Assembly (NCBI GenBank): GCA_037833965.1
Contig: AP031352.1
Span: 2,708,501-2,772,500 of the forward strand
DNA from: Marchantia polymorpha subsp. ruderalis
Taxonomy: Eukaryota; Streptophyta; Marchantiopsida; Marchantiales; Marchantiaceae
Length of the DNA stretch: 64,000 bases
Direction of reading: 5' to 3'
The notes below the pieces were generated by a model. That model saw only the letters and a list, made by a program, of their open reading frames with translations. It searched no databases and was not told the DNA's origin. Both the position numbers and the translations under genes were made by a program. The first letter of the stretch is position 1, and each line of letters starts with the position of its first letter. This document shows positions 11,985 to 23,200 of this stretch, in pieces.

Positions 11985-12120
11985 GTCCCGCTTGCACCGC
12001 CCGATACTGCCCGCAACGTGGCCTTGTATGTCCGCGCTGCTTGACCGCATGCCCGCTCTGCCCAAATCTGCCTGCAACGTGCCCTTGCCTGCCCAGTCTT
12101 GCCTGGATCATCCAAGCTGC
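11985..12120. repeat. GC-rich imperfect repeat island in AT-rich DNA
   Basis: CTGCCCGCAACGTGGCC near 12006 recurs as CTGCCTGCAACGTGCCC near 12068, within a CTG/CCC-rich stretch. Base composition differs sharply from both sides. No convincing protein is encoded. Confidence 0.55.
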
Positions 12121-12969
12121 CACGTGGCCGATCAACACAAGATAGTGTGTAATCCGCTCCACGAGTATCTGACAAGTGTTGTCACGTCAACGCATGTCAG
12201 ATCCTCGTGCGTTTGGAAGTTGATGTGGCGTTGGTAAAGATGAGTGGGCGTGAAGTGGATAACAATTGGATGACATGACCCTCAAGAATTGTGACACTTC
12301 ATGAAGATCAATGTGACGAGGTGTCAAAGGTACACGCGTCGCCGTAAGGAAATCTCGCACCCCACGCGTCTTTGCACGATACACTTGCACCGAACGCATA
12401 TGCGCCACCTTGCTTGCTTCGCTCACTCTCCTTTGCTCATGCTCCCCATCGTTTACAGACTCACTTCCAACTGCAAAAGGTGGGGTGACGAAAAATAAGC
12501 AGCAACAACAACGTAGTACTATTGAGAGAAGCCATCTCAAAAAACATCAATCACCGAAATAGATAAATCAACCTCGCTCCAGGTGACAGATTAGCAGCTG
12601 CGCCTTGGCAAAAATAAGATCAAGAAAAATTGAAGTTATGGAAATTTGTAGAATTATCGTTTAAATGCTCGCCGGCTTGACTGGCCCTGCACGTGTGTCT
12701 TGTGCTCTTGAGCTCCATCATCACCGCCGGTCTAGAGCTACTTCATTGCCGACCCAATCATCTTTCGTTTCATCGCGCTCCTGATTTTCACTACTGATTT
12801 TTCCTGATTTTCACTAGAATTTTTATATATTGAAGTTGAAAATAAAATAAAATGAAATATATTTTCAGCTTCAAAATATGATCTGACATCCAAATTTTGT
12901 TCACACTTTTTTTGAAATGTGTAAAAAATAAAATTGATAATGTTATACTTGGCATATTGATATAAGAAA

Positions 12970-13181
12970 GGGAGAGTCTAGTTATCACTCAATTTGAGCT
13001 AATCATCCCTCTGCCTAGTTTAATGTGCATTACTTATGTACTTTCCCTGTGACCGTGAAGACTATATCACACAGCTTTAATAAACATGGAGATAACTTTG
13101 ACCAATCATATAGCTCTGTTTTATATAATATAGAAGACTGAGGCATAATTAGCCCAAACTAAGGTATAACTAACCACTACC
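12970..13181. mobile_element. hAT-like MITE, copy 1
   Basis: A 212-bp non-coding element with imperfect terminal inverted repeats of about 42 bp. The left end starts GGGAGAGTCTAGTTATCACT. The right end, read in reverse, starts GGTAGTGGTTAGTTATACC, and both continue into GCTAAT-AT-CCTC. The flanks ATAAGAAA and TAAAGAAA match at 6 of 8 positions, so a worn 8-bp target duplication is possible. The ends match the second copy at 48855-49059. Confidence 0.7.
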
Positions 13182-13776
13182 TAAAGAAATTGATTAGCAT
13201 TTGTTTGAAAATGCTTTGATTAATGAATCAAGTGATAAATCTAATTTATTTATTTTTCTTTATTATCTTCTATCATAATATTATTGTGTTTTTTCCTAAA
13301 AAAGTTAAAATATTGATTATCTTTGTTTGTTTTTATGAGCTTTATTTTCAAGAAGTCACAAATTGTTGTAATGATTTTAAAATAGGTAACAAAATATCAA
13401 GATATAATTTTGTACATTAAATTTCTAAAGTTTAGAATATGGTATTAATTTTTATTTCAGCAATTTATCTTAAATAAGTAATATTATATTAACTGAATCT
13501 ATCTAATAAATGACTTCAATTATTTGGATTTGTACATTTTATAATTTGGATTTGATACAACATAGTAGTATGTATTTAATGAATTCATTTTTCAAAAATT
13601 CTAATCAACAAAATTAATTAAAATTCACATAAATTGTGTTAAATACAAACTTTTACATCAACATTTATCATATTAGAGTAAAAATAAGATTTACAAGAAA
13701 TACCTATATTGATTATGCATAAAAATTTATCATGAATTGTTAATGTTTATGAAAATCATATTACATTTGATGAAGC

Positions 13777-13823
13777 TAAATAAATAAATAAATAAATAAA
13801 TATTTATTTATTTATTTATATTT
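13777..13823. repeat. AAAT microsatellite forming a palindrome
   Basis: A run of (TAAA)n to 13800 is followed directly by (TATT)n, so the two halves are reverse complements and can form a hairpin or cruciform. Confidence 0.85.
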
Positions 13824-14953
13824 CATCCATAATACCATATATTTTTTACAAGATGTATATTGATGGTCAAATCATTTATAGAAAGATACATTTTGATGGT
13901 ATCCAAATTTTTTATGCTAGACATTTAATTTCATATATGCAATCTTATGCTACATAGTTTTCATATTATTTTTCAATCAAGAGAGTATACTTTACATGGT
14001 TTCACACAGTATTTTATCCCAAGAAAAGTTAAAATATACCAAATGTAAAAAATGCCTCCACATTGATTTTGTTTATGTAGTTTAAGTTAATTTTGAATGA
14101 TGTTCTATATATTCCTCATCTCTTTCATGAAAAAATAAATAACTTGATGTAAACCTTGTTAGTACAAAATATTTCATGCTATCCGACACGATTCATTTAT
14201 CCTATGAGACATCACCGACGTCACACCTTTACTCGTAAGAAAAACAATCAAGCTCTTGGTACCATAAGTGTCATAATATGCATACTTTTCACTTCTTTAT
14301 TCCTGATCACGGCTTCACAAGCTTGTCATGATGGAACTTTTTGCTATGACCTTCCTGTCAAAATGTTTTCCTAATGTTCACTCGTCATTGTCCAAGTGTA
14401 TCAATTTTCTAAACACTAAGTCATATTCATACGCAAACTCACGGAGAAGTTAAAAAGAGAAGTAAATTACTTTATGGGATCCCGGGGAAACTCAAAGCAC
14501 TTGATGGTACCGAACATGTTTTATTTTACCCCATGGGATCCCATCGACGTACATGTAGCCCATCGTCAATGATATTACTATACGTTTTGGGGTTATTTCA
14601 AGTAGGTGATAAAATCTTGGCAAATCCACATCGAGATTACTTCGCTTTCTCAGACATGGCTATGAACTACGAACTCATGGTGACCGCCGCTTTCGAGCTA
14701 ATTGATCGGAGCCCGGAATTTCATTTTTTGATTCAATCGGATTTTGGAAACGGATGGCATGGTTAGAAAGCCAGACATTTGGCTGGCCGGTACTCGATGA
14801 TCAAAACTTATGAATATGAACGCGGATCTAATGGTTAATTTATCGATTGATAGGAACAAAGAACAAAATGAAGACTCTCTGCACAATTCTTTTTTTGAAT
14901 CTTGTCTTGTATAATGTCTAAGAGTATGTGATTCCAGTAGGGTATGAATGTTC

Positions 14954-15047
14954 GGATGCAATCACCCAAACATTCATAAGTGCAATAAGTGACAGGCGAA
15001 TAAAGAAAGTTTGGATGCAATCACCCGAACATTCAGAAGTGCTATAA
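14954..15047. repeat. 35-bp direct repeat, 59-bp spacing
   Basis: GGATGCAATCACCC-AACATTC at 14954 and again at 15013, both continuing into a similar A/T tail, with few substitutions. Lies just outside the hAT transposase relic and may belong to its end region. Confidence 0.75.
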
Positions 15048-15130
15048 ATGCAGAGTTCTGAATAATATTATCTGATATTATATTGGTTTTTCCAAAAATA
15101 CAATAAAATATATTTGTATTGTGTTTCAAC

Positions 15131-15176
15131 ACAATACAATATATTGGTATTGTCAATCACACAATACAATATATTG
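15131..15176. repeat. Left ACAATACAATATATTG cluster
   Basis: Two copies of the 16-mer ACAATACAATATATTG, 30 bp apart. The same arrangement occurs at 19401-19447. A related inverted form lies just upstream near 15096. Probably a subterminal repeat of the hAT element next door. Confidence 0.7.
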
Positions 15177-15214
15177 CAATATCTATTATAAAAAATTAGA
15201 CAGATTGAGATCAT

Positions 15215-16727
15215 CTATTCTGCTTCGCTTTTTGCGTGGCTCAGGTCATCTCCTTCACAATCAGTATTAACCACAATTGAGACCAAGGCCATGTTCCAAA
15301 GGTTGATGTTCAGTTTGAGGAACAGTAACGTATCTAGAGTACGGGGCAGTAGTTGTCAGCGTTTGTCCGAAAAGATTCGCTTGCTCATAGAAAATAGCCG
15401 CTCGACATGGTTTGATGTAGGCAGAAGAAATCTGGTATCAATGTAGGCAGATCGGTTGGATTGCTTCATTCGCTGTCGCTTGAGTGCGCGTTCTGCAAAA
15501 GAAAGTCTAGTATCATCATATTCTTCCCGCGCATCGGTATTTTGCAACTTCAGGCATAGAGCAACCTCCTATTCATTATCTAGCATTTTGTACTCCCTTC
15601 CCGATTGAATCTTTATGATGACATCTTCAAATGTGGTATTGTGAACGATGGGCGCATCAGTTGAAAGATATGAATCAAAATGGAAATTTGGAAAACTATG
15701 AATGAGAGATTGGAATAAAGTTTGAGATTCCCAAATAGTGACATTCTCTCTTTGCAGCGATTCGGTCACTGATTTGAAATCAGATAATGCGCCAGAATGA
15801 TGGCAAATGAAGTTTCGTTGGCCAGCCGTTGGAAGAAGTTATGCTACATCAGGATTGATGTCGTCAATGTGAGGTCGCAGCCTTTCGTAGCGATCAAGCA
15901 TTTTGATCACTCCGAGCAAACGAGTCTTATTGCGTTTAACAGGACGCAATGAGCTAGTCATGCGCAATCTATCCACCTCTTTCAACGTTGAAAGCTTGGA
16001 CATCAGATTGCTCACCAAATCAATCTCGCTTTCTAAATATCGATCAATGTAAGCTTCAACTGCCAAGTTGAGACGATGGCTGCGACAGCCCAACAGTGGG
16101 AACATAAACATATACTTCTTCAGAGTTTTGGAGCAGATCTTTGGCAGGTTCGTGTTCTCTCTAGTACGATCTTTTTCACAGAAACTTAGCTCGTGCTCAT
16201 CCATGACTATCCAATCTAGCCATTTATATGAACCGCGCGACTTCGAATCAATCATATATTCGAGCGTGGTCTGCTCAACTTCATCGTTGGGAAAAATGTG
16301 ATCTGCTTGAGGATGATTCCAGATAATGCGCCGCGTAGATGTCGAGATAATTTGGATGCTTGCTCTTTACGTGGATCACAAGGTTATTGTACCCATTTTT
16401 GATGACATCACATTTCCGTTCTACTCCACATTTACATTTCCAGATGTTCTCATAAGAAGTAACCTTGCTGTAGAAGAGTCGACATATTGCCTTGGACAAC
16501 GGGGGAATGGTTGGTCGAGTGATCTTACTGTTCATGTCATGAGCAGATCCAATCATGAACCTCATGATCGGTATCCTTATTATTCTCAGAACCTCCTCAC
16601 CACTTCTCCGGCAGCTACCCCTATAGCTCATTGTTGTATATCCTGTACTCCTTGGCCAATTATTGGGCTTTTGACCAGAGGCCACCGAGAGAAAAGCCCA
16701 ATCAGCTACCCTGATCAGCTCGAACAA
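15215..16727 (-). pseudogene. hAT-family transposase, broken by a frameshift and three stops
   Basis: The N-terminal segment (16727-16281) holds a BED-type zinc finger: WKCKCG, then NGYNNLVIHVKSKH. The following segments (16255-15215) are in another frame, implying a frameshift near 16270. They carry the hAT core motif GCRSHRLNLAVEAYI and, near the end, the dimerisation domain LLPTSNHVERLFS followed by LLFLKLNINLW. In-frame stops at 15841-15839, 15571-15569 and 15358-15356 interrupt an otherwise continuous frame ending at 15215. Intact members cut and paste DNA; this copy cannot make the full protein. Similar repeat clusters flank it at 15131 and 19401. Confidence 0.78.
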
Positions 16728-16739
16728 GATCTACACAAC

Positions 16740-19400
16740 GACAAGATGTAAGTTTACATTGCTTGGGACAATTTTCTTGAATGTATGGTCTCGTGTTGTA
16801 AGTTGTTGTAAAACTCTAGGATTTGTATCTTACGACAAGTGAAGTATCTGGAACGGATCTGGGACTGTAAACAAAAAAACCTCTGAAATACAGAGCACCT
16901 TTGACGTTCCAACCGTTCCGACATGCCCTGTCAAAAGTATGTGCTACTTCACTCAACGAAAACATACCCAACTCTTACACCTCCCGACTCTTTGATCAAG
17001 TCTTGGTTCTCAATAGCACCCAGAATCAAAACAGTCAAAGACGTACATCCTAACACAAGGTATGTGAAATATATTGGTTTGGACACTTCCGCTTACAAAG
17101 ATTCAGGCCTTCATCGGCTCAAGGTTGATACTTGCAGCAATTCAAGCTTGAGAGATATTATACAACATAGGTGCTGTAAAGGGCACATGGCAACCATACA
17201 TTGACGTAATACGCAGATGGCGGCTATGAGCGTGTTAAATTTCACACAAGCAATCACATGAAATTCAGAGACAAGAGCAGATTCGTGTGAAACTAATTGC
17301 AAGTGTGCTTGCAGCCTCAATAGCCATTGCCAACTCAAACAAGATGAATGCTCATCCATATGTTATAACCGAAAAGAACGATAAACACAACAGGAAAAAA
17401 AAATTCAAAGTGCACAGACATTAAAGTGCACGCAAGTTTCTATCAACTATTTGTAACTCCACAAACCTTGATATATTTCGAAAACACCGCATGTGATACA
17501 AAGAGTAACAAGTAAACAGTCCATACTAAAGTTGTTAAATGAATAGGAAAAAATTGCAAAAAATTTCCGAGTCAAATAACGTTATATAGAAGACTTAAGA
17601 TCTTACGTATCACAATATTCATATGTGCCAATAAGATAGGACCTAGCAGAGACAGTTGAAAACTTGGTGCAGAAGACTCAACTCTTCAACCTAAATGGAA
17701 TTTCTACAAAGAGTATCACATTTGTAGTATAATGAAACAATACAAGTTTGAAAAACTTGCACATAAGATATAACTGTAGACTACCATCTCTGTAAACTGT
17801 AGATATGAAACTACATGGTGTCAGTTAAGCGAACCATGTGAGCATGGTATGTTCTACTGAAGGGTGCAAAAACCTTAGCTCGGCTAAAATATTGCAAAAA
17901 TAAGTACAACTTTTAACGGGTTACGAGGCAGAGAGTACGGCGTGATAGTTGGAGGTGGCTTAATTATCTCTAGATCCATCTTGTAGTTTACGTGACTCAA
18001 CAGGCAAACAAACATCCGAAGCATTGTTGAGTCTTTACAACAACAAGACATCTAGCTTGTCTGCTCAGATGCAGCAAAGGGTTCATGTTTCACAATTACG
18101 AGACTACGCTGGCTACGAAGGTCCAATTGGCATGGCTTCAATGAAGACATCGTAAAGACAAGATCCAACCTTCCATTCACAAGCCTATGTACAGTACCGC
18201 CACATAGTGAGACTCGAAGTCCTTGTTATTGACTGTAATGTACGTTGATGGGTAAACGTATGGACCTCGTATGAATATAGCTTTCTTGCGCCAACGAGGT
18301 GAAGGCTCAAATCTAGCTATACAGAGAACATTCCTTCTGTAAAAAATCACACAAGAAATGACTCACAAACTGGCATGTTCTGGATCCAGTATATACAGTT
18401 TACTCTTCAATTGTAACAAAAAATCAAAGTGCACAGACAGCGTTTCCAGTTTATGAGAAGGGGAAGAACGCATGTAAACATACCTTGCCAGCGGAGATGC
18501 AGGCCACGCAAATTGTGTGTCCGTAGACGGCCGTGGATAGTAGGAAAGCCTGCGAAGTGGCGTGATTCTTTTGGGTTTCACATGTGATCAACTTCACGTT
18601 CGATGCCTGCAGACGCAACCGTATGTTTCCAACGAGTCGTTCAGATGTACATGAAGTGAATTAGCACCAGTGACAAACACATGTATTGTACTCATTCGAT
18701 GTACAGTTGAAACTTGTGTAAGCTATATACAAATCAATAAAAGTTGAAATTTTGAGGTTGTAATTCTCTACTTAGAACATGAATCATGATACGACTGACG
18801 TGGGCGTAAATCTCAAGTATAAATCCAATCCACTATGATAGCATTTGATAATATTTTGCAGATATCAAATCAATCCACAGTAACTGCAGACCATCCATAT
18901 CTAGAATCCCCACTTTTGGCCTTCTTCTAGCAACTGCATACGCATGTTCGGAATCACAAGATTCAGCAGAGTAAGTACTTGCACCACCACCTTCTTCTTT
19001 GCAAACCGGGAAATAAACCACAAACGGCTGAAGTTCGCATAAACAGAGGGAAAATACATGTACCACGATCCATATGTGGAGTGCAAAATAAACGTTCGGT
19101 GAGGAAGCATGTCTGCTCCCGCGCGTAGTAAGCTTCGCATTCCCAGGATCGTCGAAGAAGAAGAAAAAGATGAAGAAGGAGAAGAACCAAAGTTCGTTCA
19201 TATCCCCTCGCAAACCTCTCCAGCAAAACGTGTCCGCCTACTCTTGGTTAATCTCAGAACAGGTGGACGCTCCCCAAACAAACGTCATCTCACCTTTCTT
19301 CCACCAAGCAACAGTTTAATTAAATAAAATGTTACTTTAAATGAACGATCCAATTGAACAAATCTCCAATCAGACAATAGTATTGATATTGTATTGAGCA
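16740..19400. other. Segment between hAT transposase relic and right repeat cluster, no confirmed gene
   Basis: No confirmed gene. The minus strand contains exon-like blocks between 18606 and 18052 (see findings). The plus strand has a 72-codon frame at 19109-19327 with an acidic EEEEKDEEGEE run. Neither is recognised. The rest shows no coding signal. Confidence 0.4.
18052..18606 (-). other. Exon-like blocks of an unrecognised gene or gene fragment
   Basis: On the minus strand 18606-18484 is open for 41 codons. It is bounded by a good acceptor (GTCTGCAG) and donor (AAG/GTATGT), and contains TAVYGHTICVACISAGK. A second open block, 18336-18177, follows a TTTTTTACAG acceptor and reads RNVLCIARFEPSPRWRKKA onward. 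A third frame continues to a stop at 18054-18052, ending VKHEPFAASEQTS. Joining blocks 1 and 2 in frame requires a mini-exon at 18404-18367 and a 30-nt intron, which is too short for a plant. I therefore read this as a decayed or captured fragment, or as chance. Confidence 0.2.
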
Positions 19401-19447
19401 ACAATACAATATATTGTTATTGGAGTCACGACCAATACAATATATTG
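19401..19447. repeat. Right ACAATACAATATATTG cluster
   Basis: Two copies of ACAATACAATATATTG or its 15-base core, 31 bp apart, in the same orientation as the pair at 15131-15176. The blocks of about 50 bp align with few differences. About 100 bp further on is ATAAGTGACATGCGAATAAA, also present near the left pair. Confidence 0.7.
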
Positions 19448-20184
19448 AATACAATATAATGTAATATATTGTGCGATAAATGTATTATTTCCAATCTCTA
19501 TATAAGTGACATGCGAATAAAGAAAGTAATGGAGGTCAGAAGATTGCTACTACTCATGATCCCGTCGTTGTATGTAAGAACTTTTATTGGAATAAGACTT
19601 ACGGTGGAATGTATGGCTGTCTATTGAATCCAATAGTGTAAAATGAAATCTGTTGGATCCCATCGAGAGTCTTACATCAAGTAACATCAAGTAATTTACT
19701 AGAAAAAAAGACTAAAGAGGGAGAGAGAAGGGGAAAGAGGAAGTGAAAGGGAGAATCTCCCCGAAATTGAGAATTGGCTTACTTAAGTCACACCTTAGGC
19801 TTCAAACCATCGATTTACAATTGACACTCAAGATTCGGTTGTGGATTTTGCCTCTGTTGTGGCAAAGTAAAACAAGAAAGGAGGTCGATTGTAAATGTTC
19901 ACACTGTAACCGGGGAAAAATGAAATGTGTTGGGTTCCAAAAAGTATTGTTGCGTGACAAAGGGTTTAATTAATTTTTTCATTCCGTTGTGATCACATAG
20001 TATATTAATCCACAAGAACAGAAAATTCACATTTATATGAAGTACTTCGCAGTCTCATAAAAGCTTCCAACTCGTTTTTTTTCAAATGCGAGCGCTAGAG
20101 AATCAATGGATCCCCATGACGCTCTGTTTCTCAATAGGTCCCTTCGAGTTCTTGCTCGGACCAGTCAAGACGAAAAACGCGAAA

Positions 20185-20256
20185 AGGCCCCACCGAGATT
20201 CGAACTCGGGCTCTTGGATTCAAAGTCCAATGTCGTAACCACTAGACTATGGGGCC
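20185..20256 (-). tRNA. tRNA-Gln (anticodon TTG)
   Basis: A full cloverleaf of 72 nt. The 7-bp acceptor stem GGCCCCA/TGGGGCC is perfect, the D-arm is TAGTCTAGTGGTTA, and the anticodon loop CTTTGAA gives TTG. The T-arm has GTTCGAATC. The discriminator base is T, as in plant glutamine tRNAs. No intron. Confidence 0.95.
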
Positions 20257-20259
20257 TTG

Positions 20260-23200
20260 CATGTCCAAACTGAACACTTATTATTATTTATTTATGTTTA
20301 TATAAAATGAGGTCTTCTACTTCGCAAACAGTTGGCATATGTGTGACTTTGAGATGGTCCTACACCTTTTGGACCCAACGGTCAAGATCATCTCTTTGAC
20401 TCTTACCTGCATGATATTGCTTTTCAACATAGGAACTAAATTTATTGATAACTTATGATGTCAAAACTGTTGGCAGTCCACACCACCTAAGCTGCTTGCA
20501 TATCACACCTTCACAAGTATCTGATAAGCGCTGCACATCCTATGAAAATATGTCTTTTGTCAGCTAAGCATATTTCTCATTTATCATTTCTCATGTCAGC
20601 TAAGTATATTTCTCAATTGTCATATGTTGAATGATCTTGAAGCAGTTCGTCATGACATCTCACCTGTACATGTATATAGGTAGGTGCAGATACCTTTACC
20701 GGGTTTCAGGTATGAAAAAATTTTCTCGTCATAATGTACATTTCAAAAAGTGAAATTCATTCTACCTTCTAAATTCAGTTGTTCAGAAATAACTTGCTCC
20801 AACGTTTGAAATTAATTTGGATAAATATCGATTCTGCAGGTTTCACAAGAAGTACACACTCACTTACGCCAATTTTATGTACAGTGGAAAAAAAAGTTAT
20901 TTCAGCTAACTTATATCAACGCCTTGAGATGCTTGTATTGCAGGCACATCTTGAAGTATGGGAATCTTCTCGACTAAGTTCAAGGTTAGATCTCTCCATG
21001 TGAGATCCAGATCAAATACGAACTTCAGATTGATTCTATAATACAGCTATGTGATGATAACCTACAAACAAATCCAATCCTACATCTGGCTCTTGGTGTA
21101 TCAGTGCAAATTCTTGAAAACCCGGGTACGCTCGCAATTCATAGCTACCGTAATTTAAATAGAACCTACCCAACATCCTCTCTAAAGCATATCTCTGGAT
21201 AAAATCCAATCTAGACAGACAGATGTACAGAATATCTCCCGTGCAAGAGATAATGAGCATGACATTACCTCCGACCCATCTCAACTGCGTAGTACTCCAC
21301 GGTAAACCGAAATCCAACCGTCTCACTCCTTATAAAACATCGACAGTGATGTTGAACACGTTCCTATCCTCGCAGGTTTCGAAGTCGTTTAGATTGTTCG
21401 CGCTCATCTAGTACTCACTCATCACAATCCATTACTATTCCACTCATGTAGTGTTACACAATCTTGTTCTCCATGAGAAAATGATTCCGCAGCGATTGCT
21501 AGTCTGCGGAATTTCTTTCTGTCCGGATCGGGGTGTTGAGTTTCAGCTTTTTTTTCTGCCATAAGAAGGCCAAATTGTTCATGCCTACATGTTTGCAAGG
21601 CTCAGAAGCTACTGGAAAGCTCCAACATTCGGTTTAGAAGCACAAACGGTAATGAAATGGTTCCGAATTGTGCAATATCTTCGATCTGGCAATATTATCC
21701 TTCATAGTAATACCTGTATCGGTCTTCTGGACTGTGCACTTCTACTCTTCTACGACATAAATAGTTCTTTCGTTCCTTGACAGCCAAATGATGACTGTCA
21801 AGCTTTGTATATGAGTTCAAAGGTCAGCTATCTCTTATCATAATAGTGAGCCCAGCGATGATCAAATCTAAATCAAAGCTTTCTTGGAGCTTTGAGGAGT
21901 GTTGAATTTGATCTGCATCTGCTACGGAAACAAGTGAGTATATTTTCTGGAACTCCAGAAAAGCTAAAGCAGAAGTGCAAACTATTTTTTTTAACTACTG
22001 AAGACGTCAGTTCAGTTTTCAGAGTACCTGGAAAGTTGTTGATCTGTACAACATTCACATAAGATTAATTCTAGACACACTCACTGGCATCTTGGCTTTT
22101 CTCTCATTGTTTGATTTCCTGATCTTGAATCCCACGCTCAAGGCTCGAAGTTCTCATCACTAAAATTAGAAGAAGACGCAGACCCCAATCCAAATTCTCA
22201 GCCTTTTCACTTGACTTCGGAGTTTAGTAGGGAGCTTCCCTACTAGAAGGTGAGAGACTGTCATTTTTTTATCTAGTAAAATTCTGCCTGAAAAACAGAA
22301 TCATTACCTGTACAACATAACATGATCGGGTTTCAAATGGTGAAGTACCTGAGATCAACAATGAAAACTATGGACTGGGTGTTCGATGTAAGTCATTCCA
22401 TTGCAAAATACTTGTTAATCACATTGATGATCTCATGAGCACAGTCAGTATAAATAATGATCCGAATAAAGAGAGCAGAGTCAATAATCAGCAGTTTCAG
22501 AGGGGTGATCTGGAATCTCATAACTGGGATCTGGAGGATTTACCGCTCTATGAGATTGATGAAGCTTATACATTCTGTCATCAGGTGTGATCGGCTTACA
22601 CCTTGTTCGTTGTAGCAAATGTGAAAAACAGTCCGTGGAGACTGTTAGCAAACGACTTCCTTGGTCATTGGCCTGTGAACATTACATTGACCGAACACCA
22701 CGAGTAGCTCCATCAGAAGCTCCATCAATTGACGACTATGGAGCTGGAAGTAAAGTCAAGAATGCTCCAACAGTTGAGACACCCTCAATTAGCATGAACG
22801 GTCGTGAGAATCTGTACACGCCCATTCACAGCTTGATGAGCAAAGTCACTTACTTCGATACTTCAAGTAGTGAGATTCAACTTCACACATCCTATGTTTG
22901 ATATTGAAGCTGACTGCTACCAGTGTATCTATTAATCTGAATGTCGCTAAGAAAGACCTCAATTACGTGGCCGATTAAAGTTGGACCATGAAGTCGGTAC
23001 CTTGTTCGTGTGGCTGCAGCCCTAAGCAATCTCAGTGTCGGAGCATGAATTGAAGGACACTCTTCGAGATTCGTTTCAGTCCAGGTAGGGTCATTCTCAT
23101 CCATTAAGTTTTATAAGAATATTGTTACTATATTCCTTAGGTTCAGAAGGGACTCGAGCAATTCTAAAAGAATCTAACTGTTTAAACCAGTCATCATATT

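Noticed and set aside
12187..12540. Minus frame with a hydrophobic start and a region vaguely like a small signalling peptide precursor
   Set aside because: The long frame has no ATG at its start, the ATG frame stops early, and no CLE, IDA or CEP core motif is present.
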